Source of the DNA: Lactobacillus amylovorus DSM 20531
Lineage (GTDB): Bacteria > Bacillota > Bacilli > Lactobacillales > Lactobacillaceae
Assembly (NCBI RefSeq): GCF_002706375.1
Contig: NZ_CP017706.1
Span: 1,240,001-1,304,000 of the forward strand
DNA length: 64,000 bases
Reading direction: 5' to 3'
The notes under the pieces are model-generated. The model saw only the letters and a program-made list of their open reading frames with translations. It did no database searches and was not told where the DNA came from. Positions 57,876 through 64,000 of the stretch are shown piece by piece (the first letter of the stretch is position 1; each line of letters begins with the position of its first letter). Made by a program: the position numbers and the translations under genes.

Positions 57876-58837
57876 ACGCGTGGTGCTAGTTAAATCGTTC
57901 TAGACAATAAGCCAAATTATAAGCTAAAATTGCAATTTCCAACCGGCTTTGAAAGCCTATCAGACTACGTGCTCGATTGTTCTCGGCATTGTAATAGGTC
58001 AGAAGCGAAAAGTCGCTTTCAATTGTTCTGCGAATAGCCATCAATTGATGATCATTGTGCTTTTTAGCTCCTGTCATATTTTTACGATATGGTGTCCAAA
58101 GTTCATAACCCATTTGTTTTAGCTGTTGATGCAGTTCTTTGCCTAAATAGCCTTCGTCGCCAAGAAGATAGTAATTAGATGGATGGGTATTTTCTATCAG
58201 TTCAACTGTCTCCCTGGCATCATGAACTGATGCCTTTGTTACGACATAATCAAGAATGTAACCGTCATCGCTAACAATAGCATGAACTTTGAAACCATAG
58301 AAGTAAATTTTCTTGGTGGCCTTATAACCAATGTTGGCATAACCGCGAAAAATTTTAGCACGATAGTTGCGAATTGGTTGGCAAACAGGTACCGGAAAGC
58401 TGTCAATGATCAAGAACTGTCCATTCAGGTCAACCTTTTTATTCATTTCTTGCCGTATCTGATAAATCAATTGCAATAGCTGACGTGAACGCCGATTAAA
58501 ACGTGAGTGTGATAAACAATTGAAACATTCACAGAATCTTCTTTGTGATTCAATTCCTGTCTTAGCTTGCCAGATAAGTAAAGCCAAAATCAGACTGTCC
58601 GTAGTTTTAATTTGATCAATATTTCGCCGATGAGTAAACTCAGCCGGTGCATACAAACGATACCAGTGCCGACAAATTATCACTAAATCTTTAAAACTAA
58701 CTTGTAAATGGTGGCTAAAACGCTTAAGCTTAAGGCAGTTCAATCAGATCAGACTCTTTTCTTTTTGATACTACAACTTGAGTCTAGTCCGATTGGACTT
58801 TTTTATTAACTAAAACGATTTAACTAGCACCACGCGT
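57876..58837. mobile_element. IS982-family insertion sequence, 962 bp
   Basis: Perfect terminal inverted repeats ACGCGTGGTGCTAGTTAAAT continuing to CGTT (24 bp). The 10-bp ATAACAGAAT lies directly outside both ends (57866-57875, 58838-58847). One intact transposase on the minus strand. Joined flanks restore ATAACAGAATTTATTTTAGG, the leader of the next gene. Confidence 0.92.
57886..58743 (-). CDS. IS982-family transposase
   Basis: 285 residues, intact. The catalytic Asp in QFLIIDSFPVPVCQ, GYKATKKIYFYGFKVHAIVSDDGYI, the second Asp in LLGDEGYLGKEL and Glu in IRRTIESDFSLLTYY match the IS982 family (the DSFPxPVC phrase is characteristic). No sign of decay, so the element may be mobile. Confidence 0.9.
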   Translation of the reverse strand: MNCLKLKRFSHHLQVSFKDLVIICRHWYRLYAPAEFTHRRNIDQIKTTDSLILALLIWQAKTGIESQRRFCECFNCLSHSRFNRRSRQLLQLIYQIRQEMNKKVDLNGQFLIIDSFPVPVCQPIRNYRAKIFRGYANIGYKATKKIYFYGFKVHAIVSDDGYILDYVVTKASVHDARETVELIENTHPSNYYLLGDEGYLGKELHQQLKQMGYELWTPYRKNMTGAKKHNDHQLMAIRRTIESDFSLLTYYNAENNRARSLIGFQSRLEIAILAYNLAYCLERFN

Positions 58838-58868
58838 ATAACAGAATTTATTTTAGGAGGGGGAAAAT

Positions 58869-59663
58869 ATGAATAATGATCCATTAGTTTTCCAGCTAAG
58901 CGTGGCAAAGGATAAACCCCAGTCTTATCGTAAGGATAAGAAGAAAAATGTTTGTCCCTTTTGTGATGTCGCAAGCCTAACTGACATTTACAAAAAAGAG
59001 GACGACATTATTTGGCTGCACAATAAGTACCCAACTTTACGTGATACTGTTCAGACTGTTTTAATCGAGTCGAGCGACCATAACGGCGATATAAGCACCT
59101 ATACTAAGGAACACAACCGTAAATTGATGCGTTTTAGTTTGGATTGCTTTGACCAAATGAACCGAGATACCAACTACGAGTCAGTGGTGTGGTACAAAAA
59201 TTATGGTCCTCATTCTGGTGGCTCATTGATTCATCCCCATATGCAGATTGTTGGCTTCAAGCATGAAGATGGCTATAAGTACATTCACCCTAACAACTTT
59301 GAAGGCGAGACCCTGTTTGATGAAGATGGGGTAGAGGTCAACATCGCGGAACATCCCGTCCAAGGCTACACTGAATTAAATATTAACTTGATTGATCGTA
59401 TCGGTGTTGATCTTTGGGCCGACTGGTTGCAAAGTGGTGCGAAATACCTGCTTAACGTTATGTATAATGGCAGATGCGATTCGTATAACTTATTCTTTTA
59501 TCCACGTAACGATGGTGGCATTTGTGCTAAGTTTATAACGCGTTTTGAAGCGCCACCTTACTTTGTGGGTTATAAACTGTCCCAAGTAAACGATGAAATC
59601 ACGCTGGATAAAGAAGCACATCGCTTTAGAAAATTTTATGATGAAGGTTCTAAGGTAGAATAA
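58869..59663 (+). CDS. DUF4931 protein, GalT/HIT-like fold
   Basis: 264 residues with very strong AGGAGGGGGAAAAT leader. The C-x-x-C pair in NVCPFCDVASL and the histidine triad-like SGGSLIHPHMQIVGF place it with galactose-1-phosphate uridylyltransferase-like DUF4931 proteins of lactobacilli; the HPHMQ motif holds the nucleotidyl-carrying His in true GalT. The substrate is unknown and no other Leloir genes are near. An IS982-like element has inserted 21 bp before its ribosome binding site and may have separated it from its promoter. Confidence 0.8.
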   Translation: MNNDPLVFQLSVAKDKPQSYRKDKKKNVCPFCDVASLTDIYKKEDDIIWLHNKYPTLRDTVQTVLIESSDHNGDISTYTKEHNRKLMRFSLDCFDQMNRDTNYESVVWYKNYGPHSGGSLIHPHMQIVGFKHEDGYKYIHPNNFEGETLFDEDGVEVNIAEHPVQGYTELNINLIDRIGVDLWADWLQSGAKYLLNVMYNGRCDSYNLFFYPRNDGGICAKFITRFEAPPYFVGYKLSQVNDEITLDKEAHRFRKFYDEGSKVE

Positions 59664-59693
59664 AAAAAGCATTCTCGATTGAGAATGCTTTTT
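59662..59693. terminator. Bidirectional terminator
   Basis: AAAAAGCATTCTC/GAGAATGCTTTTT stem with GATT loop between convergent genes. Confidence 0.92.
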
Positions 59694-59695
59694 CG

Positions 59696-60334
59696 CTAGA
59701 ATTCAGTATGAATAATGTCGTCTTCAGGACGGTGAGCTTGGATCCGGAGTACGTTCCAGTCAAAGACGTCGTCTGGCTTAATCAAATTAATGGTCAATTT
59801 GCCATCTTTCATGGCAAAATCAAGTTCAGTTCTGTGCTCGATCCATTCAACGCGGTTAGGCTCTTTATCTAGGCCTTCAACTACGATCTTAGCTGGAATA
59901 TCCTTCAAGAAGACATATTTCTGATAATCAGCATGGCGGTTTTCTAAAATGAAACCATCACTGACAGTTAAAGGGCTAGGCTTGCCTTCGTTAAAGGCAT
60001 GACCAAATTGGTGCATCCATGAATTAATGGTATCAAGCAACTTTTGGGTAGCTTCATCGAATTTACCGTCATTAACAGGGATGTTAATAATGGTAGCTTC
60101 ACCATTTTTACGATTATTAACCATCGTATCAATTACGTTATCGCTGGCTAAATCGAGGCCAGCTTGCTCGTCAGCTAAAAAGATCGTGTACTTTTCGCAG
60201 GCTTCTTTAAAAGCGGCAGGATCGCTACTCATAACGGCACGGGCACCAATGTTACGTGCAGTTTTAACTAAAAAATCGGCGTCAAAGTCACCAGTTGTTT
60301 TAAAATTTAAGACAATTGCAAAATCAGGATTCAT
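59696..60334 (-). CDS. Hypothetical cytosolic protein
   Basis: 212 residues, no signal peptide or membrane helix. The opening DFAIVLNFKTTGDFDADFLVKTARNIGARAVMSSD looks like the start of an alpha/beta barrel, and the second half (from FILENRHADYQKYVFLKDIP) is rich in beta strands. I do not recognise a family or catalytic motif. Start ATG follows AAGGAGGAC. It is divergent from yaaA by 52 bp, so the two may share a control region, and it ends at the terminator shared with the DUF4931 gene. Confidence 0.75.
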   Translation of the reverse strand: MNPDFAIVLNFKTTGDFDADFLVKTARNIGARAVMSSDPAAFKEACEKYTIFLADEQAGLDLASDNVIDTMVNNRKNGEATIINIPVNDGKFDEATQKLLDTINSWMHQFGHAFNEGKPSPLTVSDGFILENRHADYQKYVFLKDIPAKIVVEGLDKEPNRVEWIEHRTELDFAMKDGKLTINLIKPDDVFDWNVLRIQAHRPEDDIIHTEF

Positions 60335-60386
60335 CTTTTTGTCCTCCTTGTTAATTACTAACTTAGTTTACCGTAAAGGAATAAAA

Positions 60387-61148
60387 ATGAAAATTATTAT
60401 TGCCCCAGCAAAAATTATGAAAATCGACCGTGATTCATTTTCCGTGCAATCAAAGCCGGAGTTTTTGACTAAGACCAGAATACTAGAGCATTTTTTGAAG
60501 TCATGCACGAAAGAGCAACTAGATACTTTGTGGCATGCTAGTCAAAAGGTGATGGAACAGAGCATTCTTCAATTAAAAAATATGGACTTGGATGATCGCT
60601 TAACACCAGCAATTTTAGCCTTTTCGGGCATTCAATATCAGTACATGGCACCAGACATTTTTACCCAGCCAGCGCTTGATTATATCCAAAAGAATTTGCG
60701 CATTCTTTCCGGTTTTTACGGGATGCTCAGGCCATTTGACGGTGTTTGTCCATATCGCTTGGAATTAAACACCAAGATGATCGGCTTTCGTGACTACAGT
60801 CTCTACCACTTTTGGGGCGATGACATTGCCAATAGTTTGTTTAAAGAAGACGATACAGTAATCAATTTAGCCTCAAAGCAGTATATGCGCTTGATCAAGC
60901 CATATTTAAATGAAAAGCGTAGAATGATAACCATTGATTTTCAAGAATTAAAAAATGGTGAATGGAAAACCGTTGGTGTCCACGCTAAGATGGCGCGCGG
61001 TGAAATGGTGCGTTTTATGGCAGAAAACCAAATAAAAAATCCCGCAGATTTGCGAGATTTTCATGATTTTGAATTTCAATTTGAGCCAGAAGTTAGTTCA
61101 GATGATCATTATATTTTTAGAACTGACTTCGATTTTAGTCAGCGCTAG
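60387..61148 (+). CDS. yaaA: YaaA-family protein (peroxide stress)
   Basis: 253 residues, the usual YaaA (DUF328) length. Start chosen at ATG 60387, after AAAGGAATAAAA; the frame is open further upstream but that part is antisense to the neighbouring gene. Family blocks are MKIIIAPAKIM, YTSGAL-like TPAILAFSGIQYQYM, LSGFYGMLRPFDGVCPYRLELNTKM, INLASKQYMRLIKP and VHAKMARGEMVRFMAEN. In E. coli YaaA limits iron-driven damage during peroxide stress by an unclear mechanism. Its stop overlaps that of the convergent esterase (shared CTAG). Confidence 0.92.
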   Translation: MKIIIAPAKIMKIDRDSFSVQSKPEFLTKTRILEHFLKSCTKEQLDTLWHASQKVMEQSILQLKNMDLDDRLTPAILAFSGIQYQYMAPDIFTQPALDYIQKNLRILSGFYGMLRPFDGVCPYRLELNTKMIGFRDYSLYHFWGDDIANSLFKEDDTVINLASKQYMRLIKPYLNEKRRMITIDFQELKNGEWKTVGVHAKMARGEMVRFMAENQIKNPADLRDFHDFEFQFEPEVSSDDHYIFRTDFDFSQR

Positions 61149-61888
61149 AATAATGGTTTTAAAAATTGTGCGGTTAGGTCAGCTGCTTCATCTTTGTATT
61201 GACCAGTAAAACTATGATCTGCATTTTCGATAGTATGCATTTCACTATTTGCGTAAACTTCGTCATACTTTTTAGCATACTTAGGATCAACGACTTGATC
61301 GTTAGTGCCAACAATGACTGATACCGGACCAGTGAAGCGCTCAGATACTTCGTAAATTGGCAAAACTTGTGCGGTTCTTAAGTAGAAGCCGCCTAATTTT
61401 TTATCGCCAAAAGGCACAGTTGCAGGAATGCGATCAGGATTGTAAGTTGCGCCTTGTGTATCGCCCTTTAATGCATCGTCCTTAAGTTGGGCTGCAGGGG
61501 CCAAAAGCACAACCTTTTTGATAATGTCGGGATAAAGTCCAGCGAGCATTGAGGCAATTACGCCGCCTTGAGAATGACCTACTAAAAAGATATTGCGCAC
61601 GTGTGGATCGGTACGGACATATTCCAAAATAGCTTGACCATCGGCAATTTCGTTGCACACAGTCATATTTTCAAATTTACCGTTGCTTTCACCATGACCA
61701 TTGAAGTCAAAACGCACGCTGGCTACATTTTTGTCACGTAAGTCGTCAGCAATCTGTCTTAATAGATCAGTATTTCTATTTGCAGTGAAGCCGTGCATAA
61801 GTATAGCCATGTCATAAATTTCGCCAAAAGGCTCTTCACGATCTCCTACTAAGGTGAGACCATCTCTTTCAATTGTAATGCGGGACAT
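61145..61888 (-). CDS. Cinnamoyl/feruloyl esterase (alpha/beta hydrolase)
   Basis: 247 residues. Start at ATG 61888 after GAAAGGGGAAAATC; a 66-residue upstream extension is rejected. It closely follows the pattern I recall of the L. johnsonii cinnamoyl esterases: TIERDGLTLVGDREEPFGEIYDMAI, HGFTANRNT, nucleophile in VGHSQGGVIASMLAGLYP, the inserted lid domain, Asp in VGTNDQVVDP and His in IENADHSFTG. The enzyme frees hydroxycinnamic acids such as ferulate or chlorogenate-derived caffeate from plant esters in the cytosol. It converges on yaaA with a 4-nt overlap and no hairpin between. Confidence 0.9.
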   Translation of the reverse strand: MSRITIERDGLTLVGDREEPFGEIYDMAILMHGFTANRNTDLLRQIADDLRDKNVASVRFDFNGHGESNGKFENMTVCNEIADGQAILEYVRTDPHVRNIFLVGHSQGGVIASMLAGLYPDIIKKVVLLAPAAQLKDDALKGDTQGATYNPDRIPATVPFGDKKLGGFYLRTAQVLPIYEVSERFTGPVSVIVGTNDQVVDPKYAKKYDEVYANSEMHTIENADHSFTGQYKDEAADLTAQFLKPLF

Positions 61889-62026
61889 AGATTTTCCCCT
61901 TTCTTCATGCTTTACATTTATTGTAAGCTTTTTAAGTTTAAAAACGGCAAAAAAAGAGTTTAAGAAATTGGAAAGATTGGCGCAATGAGCGTAATATTTA
62001 GCTATTGAATATGGGAGGAAACAATA

Positions 62027-62626
62027 ATGGAAATTGTATTTATCCGTCATGGTCAAACAGACGTAAATAAAGATAACCGACTTCAAGGTGCAAAAGTTGA
62101 TGCGGAATTAAATGATTACGGCCACGAATATGCCAGAAAAGCAGCCAAGAATTTTGATGAAAGTGAATTTGATGTTGTTTACTCAAGCCCAATGAAGAGA
62201 GCGGTAGAAACAGCCAAGATTTTTACTAAGGGTAAAAAAGAGATCAACTTGGATGACCGCTTGCTTGAATTCGACTTCGGCGATTGGGACGGCATGAAGA
62301 TGGATGAAATTGGTGAAAAATATCCGGATGTTGTCGATCCTTGGGGCAAGGTAAATCGTGACTATGTTAAATATTCTAAGAATGGCGAAAGCTATGAAAA
62401 TTTTGACAAACGTTGTGGTGAATTCTTAGATGAAATGTACCGCAAATATCCTGATAAAAAGGTTTTGGTTGTAGCTCATGGCCGTTTAATCAGAATGATG
62501 GCTGCTCACTATTTGACTAACGGTGACATGGATAAAATCGATACGCCAGACAACAGTGCCTTAACTAAATTCAGCGTAAAAGATGGCATTGCACGTTTGG
62601 TATACTACAACCGTGTGCTTGCTTAA
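62027..62626 (+). CDS. Histidine phosphatase, phosphoglycerate-mutase-like
   Basis: 199 residues. The phosphohistidine site is in EIVFIRHGQTDVNKDNRLQG (RHG), the supporting Arg/Glu in SSPMKRAVETAKIF and LLEFDFGDWDG, and the second His in VLVVAHGRLIRMMA. It belongs to the histidine phosphatase superfamily; many lactobacillus members are labelled phosphoglycerate mutase but act on other phosphates, and true glycolytic activity is not shown. Start ATG after GGGAGGAAACAAT. A T-rich tail follows without a clear hairpin. Confidence 0.88.
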   Translation: MEIVFIRHGQTDVNKDNRLQGAKVDAELNDYGHEYARKAAKNFDESEFDVVYSSPMKRAVETAKIFTKGKKEINLDDRLLEFDFGDWDGMKMDEIGEKYPDVVDPWGKVNRDYVKYSKNGESYENFDKRCGEFLDEMYRKYPDKKVLVVAHGRLIRMMAAHYLTNGDMDKIDTPDNSALTKFSVKDGIARLVYYNRVLA

Positions 62627-62663
62627 GGGAAATAAAAAATTCCTCTTTTTTTATATGCGTGTA

Positions 62664-62692
62664 TTGACAATGTGTCACAAAGAGCTATTATA
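62664..62692 (+). promoter_or_regulatory. TetR-gene promoter with operator palindrome
   Basis: TTGACA (62664-62669) and TATTAT (62686-62691), 16 nt apart. The perfect palindrome TGACA-ATG-TGTCA (62665-62677) covers the -35, and GTGACA recurs at 62701, suggesting autorepression. Confidence 0.65.
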
Positions 62693-62738
62693 TTACACAA
62701 GTGACAATTCGTCATTAATAGGGGAAAGAGGGATAACG

Positions 62739-63266
62739 ATGGTTAAGTCTACATTTACAAATTTACCAACTGCTAAACGTCAAAAAATTGAAGCAGTATT
62801 GCTGGAAGAATTCAGCACCTATCCTTTAGCACAAGCTAAAGTGTCACACATTGTCAAAAAAGCAGACATTGCTCGAGGAGCATTTTATAAATATTTTGAT
62901 GATCTAACAGATGCATATCTTTACATGTATCACATTGCAATCGAAACGATTCATACAAATATGAGTCCTGATGAAAAATTTGATCCGGATCATTTTTATG
63001 ATCGTGTAGTGAAATTCATCGATGAAACGCAATACAGCAAGTTTGAACCGATGATGAAACTGCACATGGCTCAAAATAAATATTTGATTCCGGATAACTT
63101 TAAGATTTACTCCAGACAATTGCTTAATATGAGCCCAGAGATCTGGAGTGCCATGGTCTTAAGCCATGAAGTAATTAATCTCTGCTTATCTGATCCTAAA
63201 AACAAAGAAAAGAATTTGGCTCGCTATAAAAAGAGCTTGGAAATCATTGCAAAGGGGATGGACTAG
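62739..63266 (+). CDS. TetR-family regulator
   Basis: 175 residues from ATG 62739 (GAAAGAGGG upstream). N-terminal TetR helix-turn-helix: KRQKIEAVLLEEFSTYPLAQAKVSHIVKKADIARGAFYKYFDD. The C-terminal ligand domain is short. A TTG-started permease begins right at its TAG stop, so regulator and transporter are one operon, and a palindrome covers the -35 of its own promoter: a typical self-repressed efflux unit. The layout resembles heme-efflux hrtRBA of lactic bacteria, but the ligand is not known. Confidence 0.88.
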   Translation: MVKSTFTNLPTAKRQKIEAVLLEEFSTYPLAQAKVSHIVKKADIARGAFYKYFDDLTDAYLYMYHIAIETIHTNMSPDEKFDPDHFYDRVVKFIDETQYSKFEPMMKLHMAQNKYLIPDNFKIYSRQLLNMSPEIWSAMVLSHEVINLCLSDPKNKEKNLARYKKSLEIIAKGMD

Positions 63267-64000
63267 TTGTTTTTAGCGATTAAGGAAATTAAGCATGAAA
63301 AGCTTCGTTACGGATTAATTATTTTAATGATTTTCTTGATCAGTTATTTGATCTTTATGTTGTCATCTTTATCAGTGGGACTGGCAAGTGAGAATACGCA
63401 AGCCATTGAAAGTTGGGATGCACAAAAAGTAATTCTGAATAAGAATTCCAATGTCAGCATGTTCCAATCTATTCTTACCAAAAAAGATGTTAAGAATGCC
63501 AATGTAGGCAAGGATGAAGCATATGTTGGTCAATTAGGAATAGTTGTCAAAGAAAAGAATCGTGAGACTGTTTCTGCACAATTTTTAGGGGTTAAGAAAA
63601 ATCAATTTATCTATCAAGACCAAAAATTAGTTTCTGGTAAGAAGGCTACTAAAAACAATCAGGTTACAGTAGATTCTAGTTTTCGAGATAAGGGTTATAA
63701 GCTGGGCGATAAAATTAGCCTAAATGGTTCAAGCAAGAAATATAAGATCGTTGGTTTCGTTCAAAATGCCAAGATCAATATTGCCCCAATTGTTTATGGC
63801 TCATTAACTACATGGAAGAAAATGCGGATGGCCGCACCAAATGTAGTTGCCTCAGCTATTATTTCACGAGATAGCAGTTATAAATATAACCATAAGAATG
63901 CTAAAACTTATCCAATTGCTAAATTCATCAATAAATTGCCAGGCTACACCGCTCAAAACACAACCTTTGAGTTGATGATTGGCTTCTTATTTGTCATTTC
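63267..64000 (+). CDS. FtsX-type ABC permease, 3' end cut by window
   Basis: Starts at TTG 63267, directly after the TetR stop, with AAAGGGG about 10 nt upstream; the frame stays open to the window end (244+ codons). N-terminal LAIKEIKHEKLRYGLIILMIFLISYLIF gives the first helix, followed by a ~200-residue extracytoplasmic domain (VGKDEAYVGQLGIVV..GDKISLNGSSKKYKIVGFVQ) and the start of the second helix, the MacB/FtsX permease layout. It likely works with an ATPase encoded next, as in HrtB-type heme exporters. Partial, so the final identity is open. Confidence 0.8.
   Translation, partial: MFLAIKEIKHEKLRYGLIILMIFLISYLIFMLSSLSVGLASENTQAIESWDAQKVILNKNSNVSMFQSILTKKDVKNANVGKDEAYVGQLGIVVKEKNRETVSAQFLGVKKNQFIYQDQKLVSGKKATKNNQVTVDSSFRDKGYKLGDKISLNGSSKKYKIVGFVQNAKINIAPIVYGSLTTWKKMRMAAPNVVASAIISRDSSYKYNHKNAKTYPIAKFINKLPGYTAQNTTFELMIGFLFVI

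Noticed and set aside
60027..60386. N-terminal extension of YaaA to 60027
   Set aside because: It is antisense to the neighbouring gene; YaaA family proteins start at the MKIIIAPAK motif, which has a ribosome binding site.
61889..62086. 66-residue extension of the esterase
   Set aside because: It overlaps the divergent phosphatase start, and the family begins near MSRITIERDG with a ribosome binding site.

Overview
The window looks like chromosomal DNA of a low-GC lactic acid bacterium of the Lactobacillus acidophilus/helveticus/crispatus/gallinarum group. Supporting signs are an AT-rich sequence with strong AGGAGG-type ribosome binding sites, a maltose-phosphorylase operon with acetate kinase, an L. 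johnsonii-like cinnamoyl esterase, PepN and DtpT, an aggregation-promoting-factor-like secreted domain, and several insertion sequences (IS). The species call is an inference; no rRNA gene is present to settle it.

Layout. 0-6 kb: a membrane protein cut by the window edge, then three amino-acid permeases of the APC superfamily (the first broken by an in-frame TAA) and a class-I amidotransferase. 6-9 kb: asnA behind a T-box leader with an AAC specifier, a MupG-like muramidase, and tRNA-Arg and tRNA-Pro. 9-13 kb: guaC divergent from purA-purB, with PurR-type boxes between. 13-17 kb: small membrane and secreted proteins. 17-26 kb: an accessory stretch with a DUF4143 ATPase, an Rgg-type regulator divergent from a 34-residue hydrophobic peptide, a secreted glycine-rich protein split by an in-frame stop, a two-helix membrane protein, a ThiD-like kinase, glpK, a second Rgg-type regulator broken at a poly-A tract, and an ABC exporter. 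26-41 kb: a phosphatase, a LacI-type regulator, ackA and a complete maltose/maltodextrin pathway: oligo-glucosidase, neopullulanase-type amylase, maltose phosphorylase, beta-phosphoglucomutase and an MalEFG + ATPase importer, with CcpA (cre) sites at operon heads. 41-59 kb: housekeeping genes interrupted by an IS4-like element, a second DDE element, a stand-alone TnpB element and an IS982-like element; three of the four have readable target duplications. Two multi-lesion pseudogenes (an ABC exporter and a YczE/YitT-like protein) lie here too. 59-64 kb: a DUF4931 protein, YaaA, a cinnamoyl esterase, a phosphoglycerate-mutase-like phosphatase, and a TetR regulator with the first gene of an FtsX-type exporter cut by the window end.

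How genes work together. The maltose block imports maltose/maltodextrin, trims the oligomers, phosphorolyses maltose to glucose plus beta-glucose-1-phosphate and isomerises that to glucose-6-phosphate; acetate kinase may yield ATP downstream. guaC and purAB share purine interconversion. The best candidate for an undescribed system is 19264-21240: an Rgg-type regulator, a divergently encoded hydrophobic peptide whose ribosome binding site lies opposite that of the regulator, and a secreted glycine-zipper protein followed at once by a small membrane protein. This resembles a peptide-controlled secreted effector with a partner or immunity protein. In this strain the effector carries an in-frame stop.
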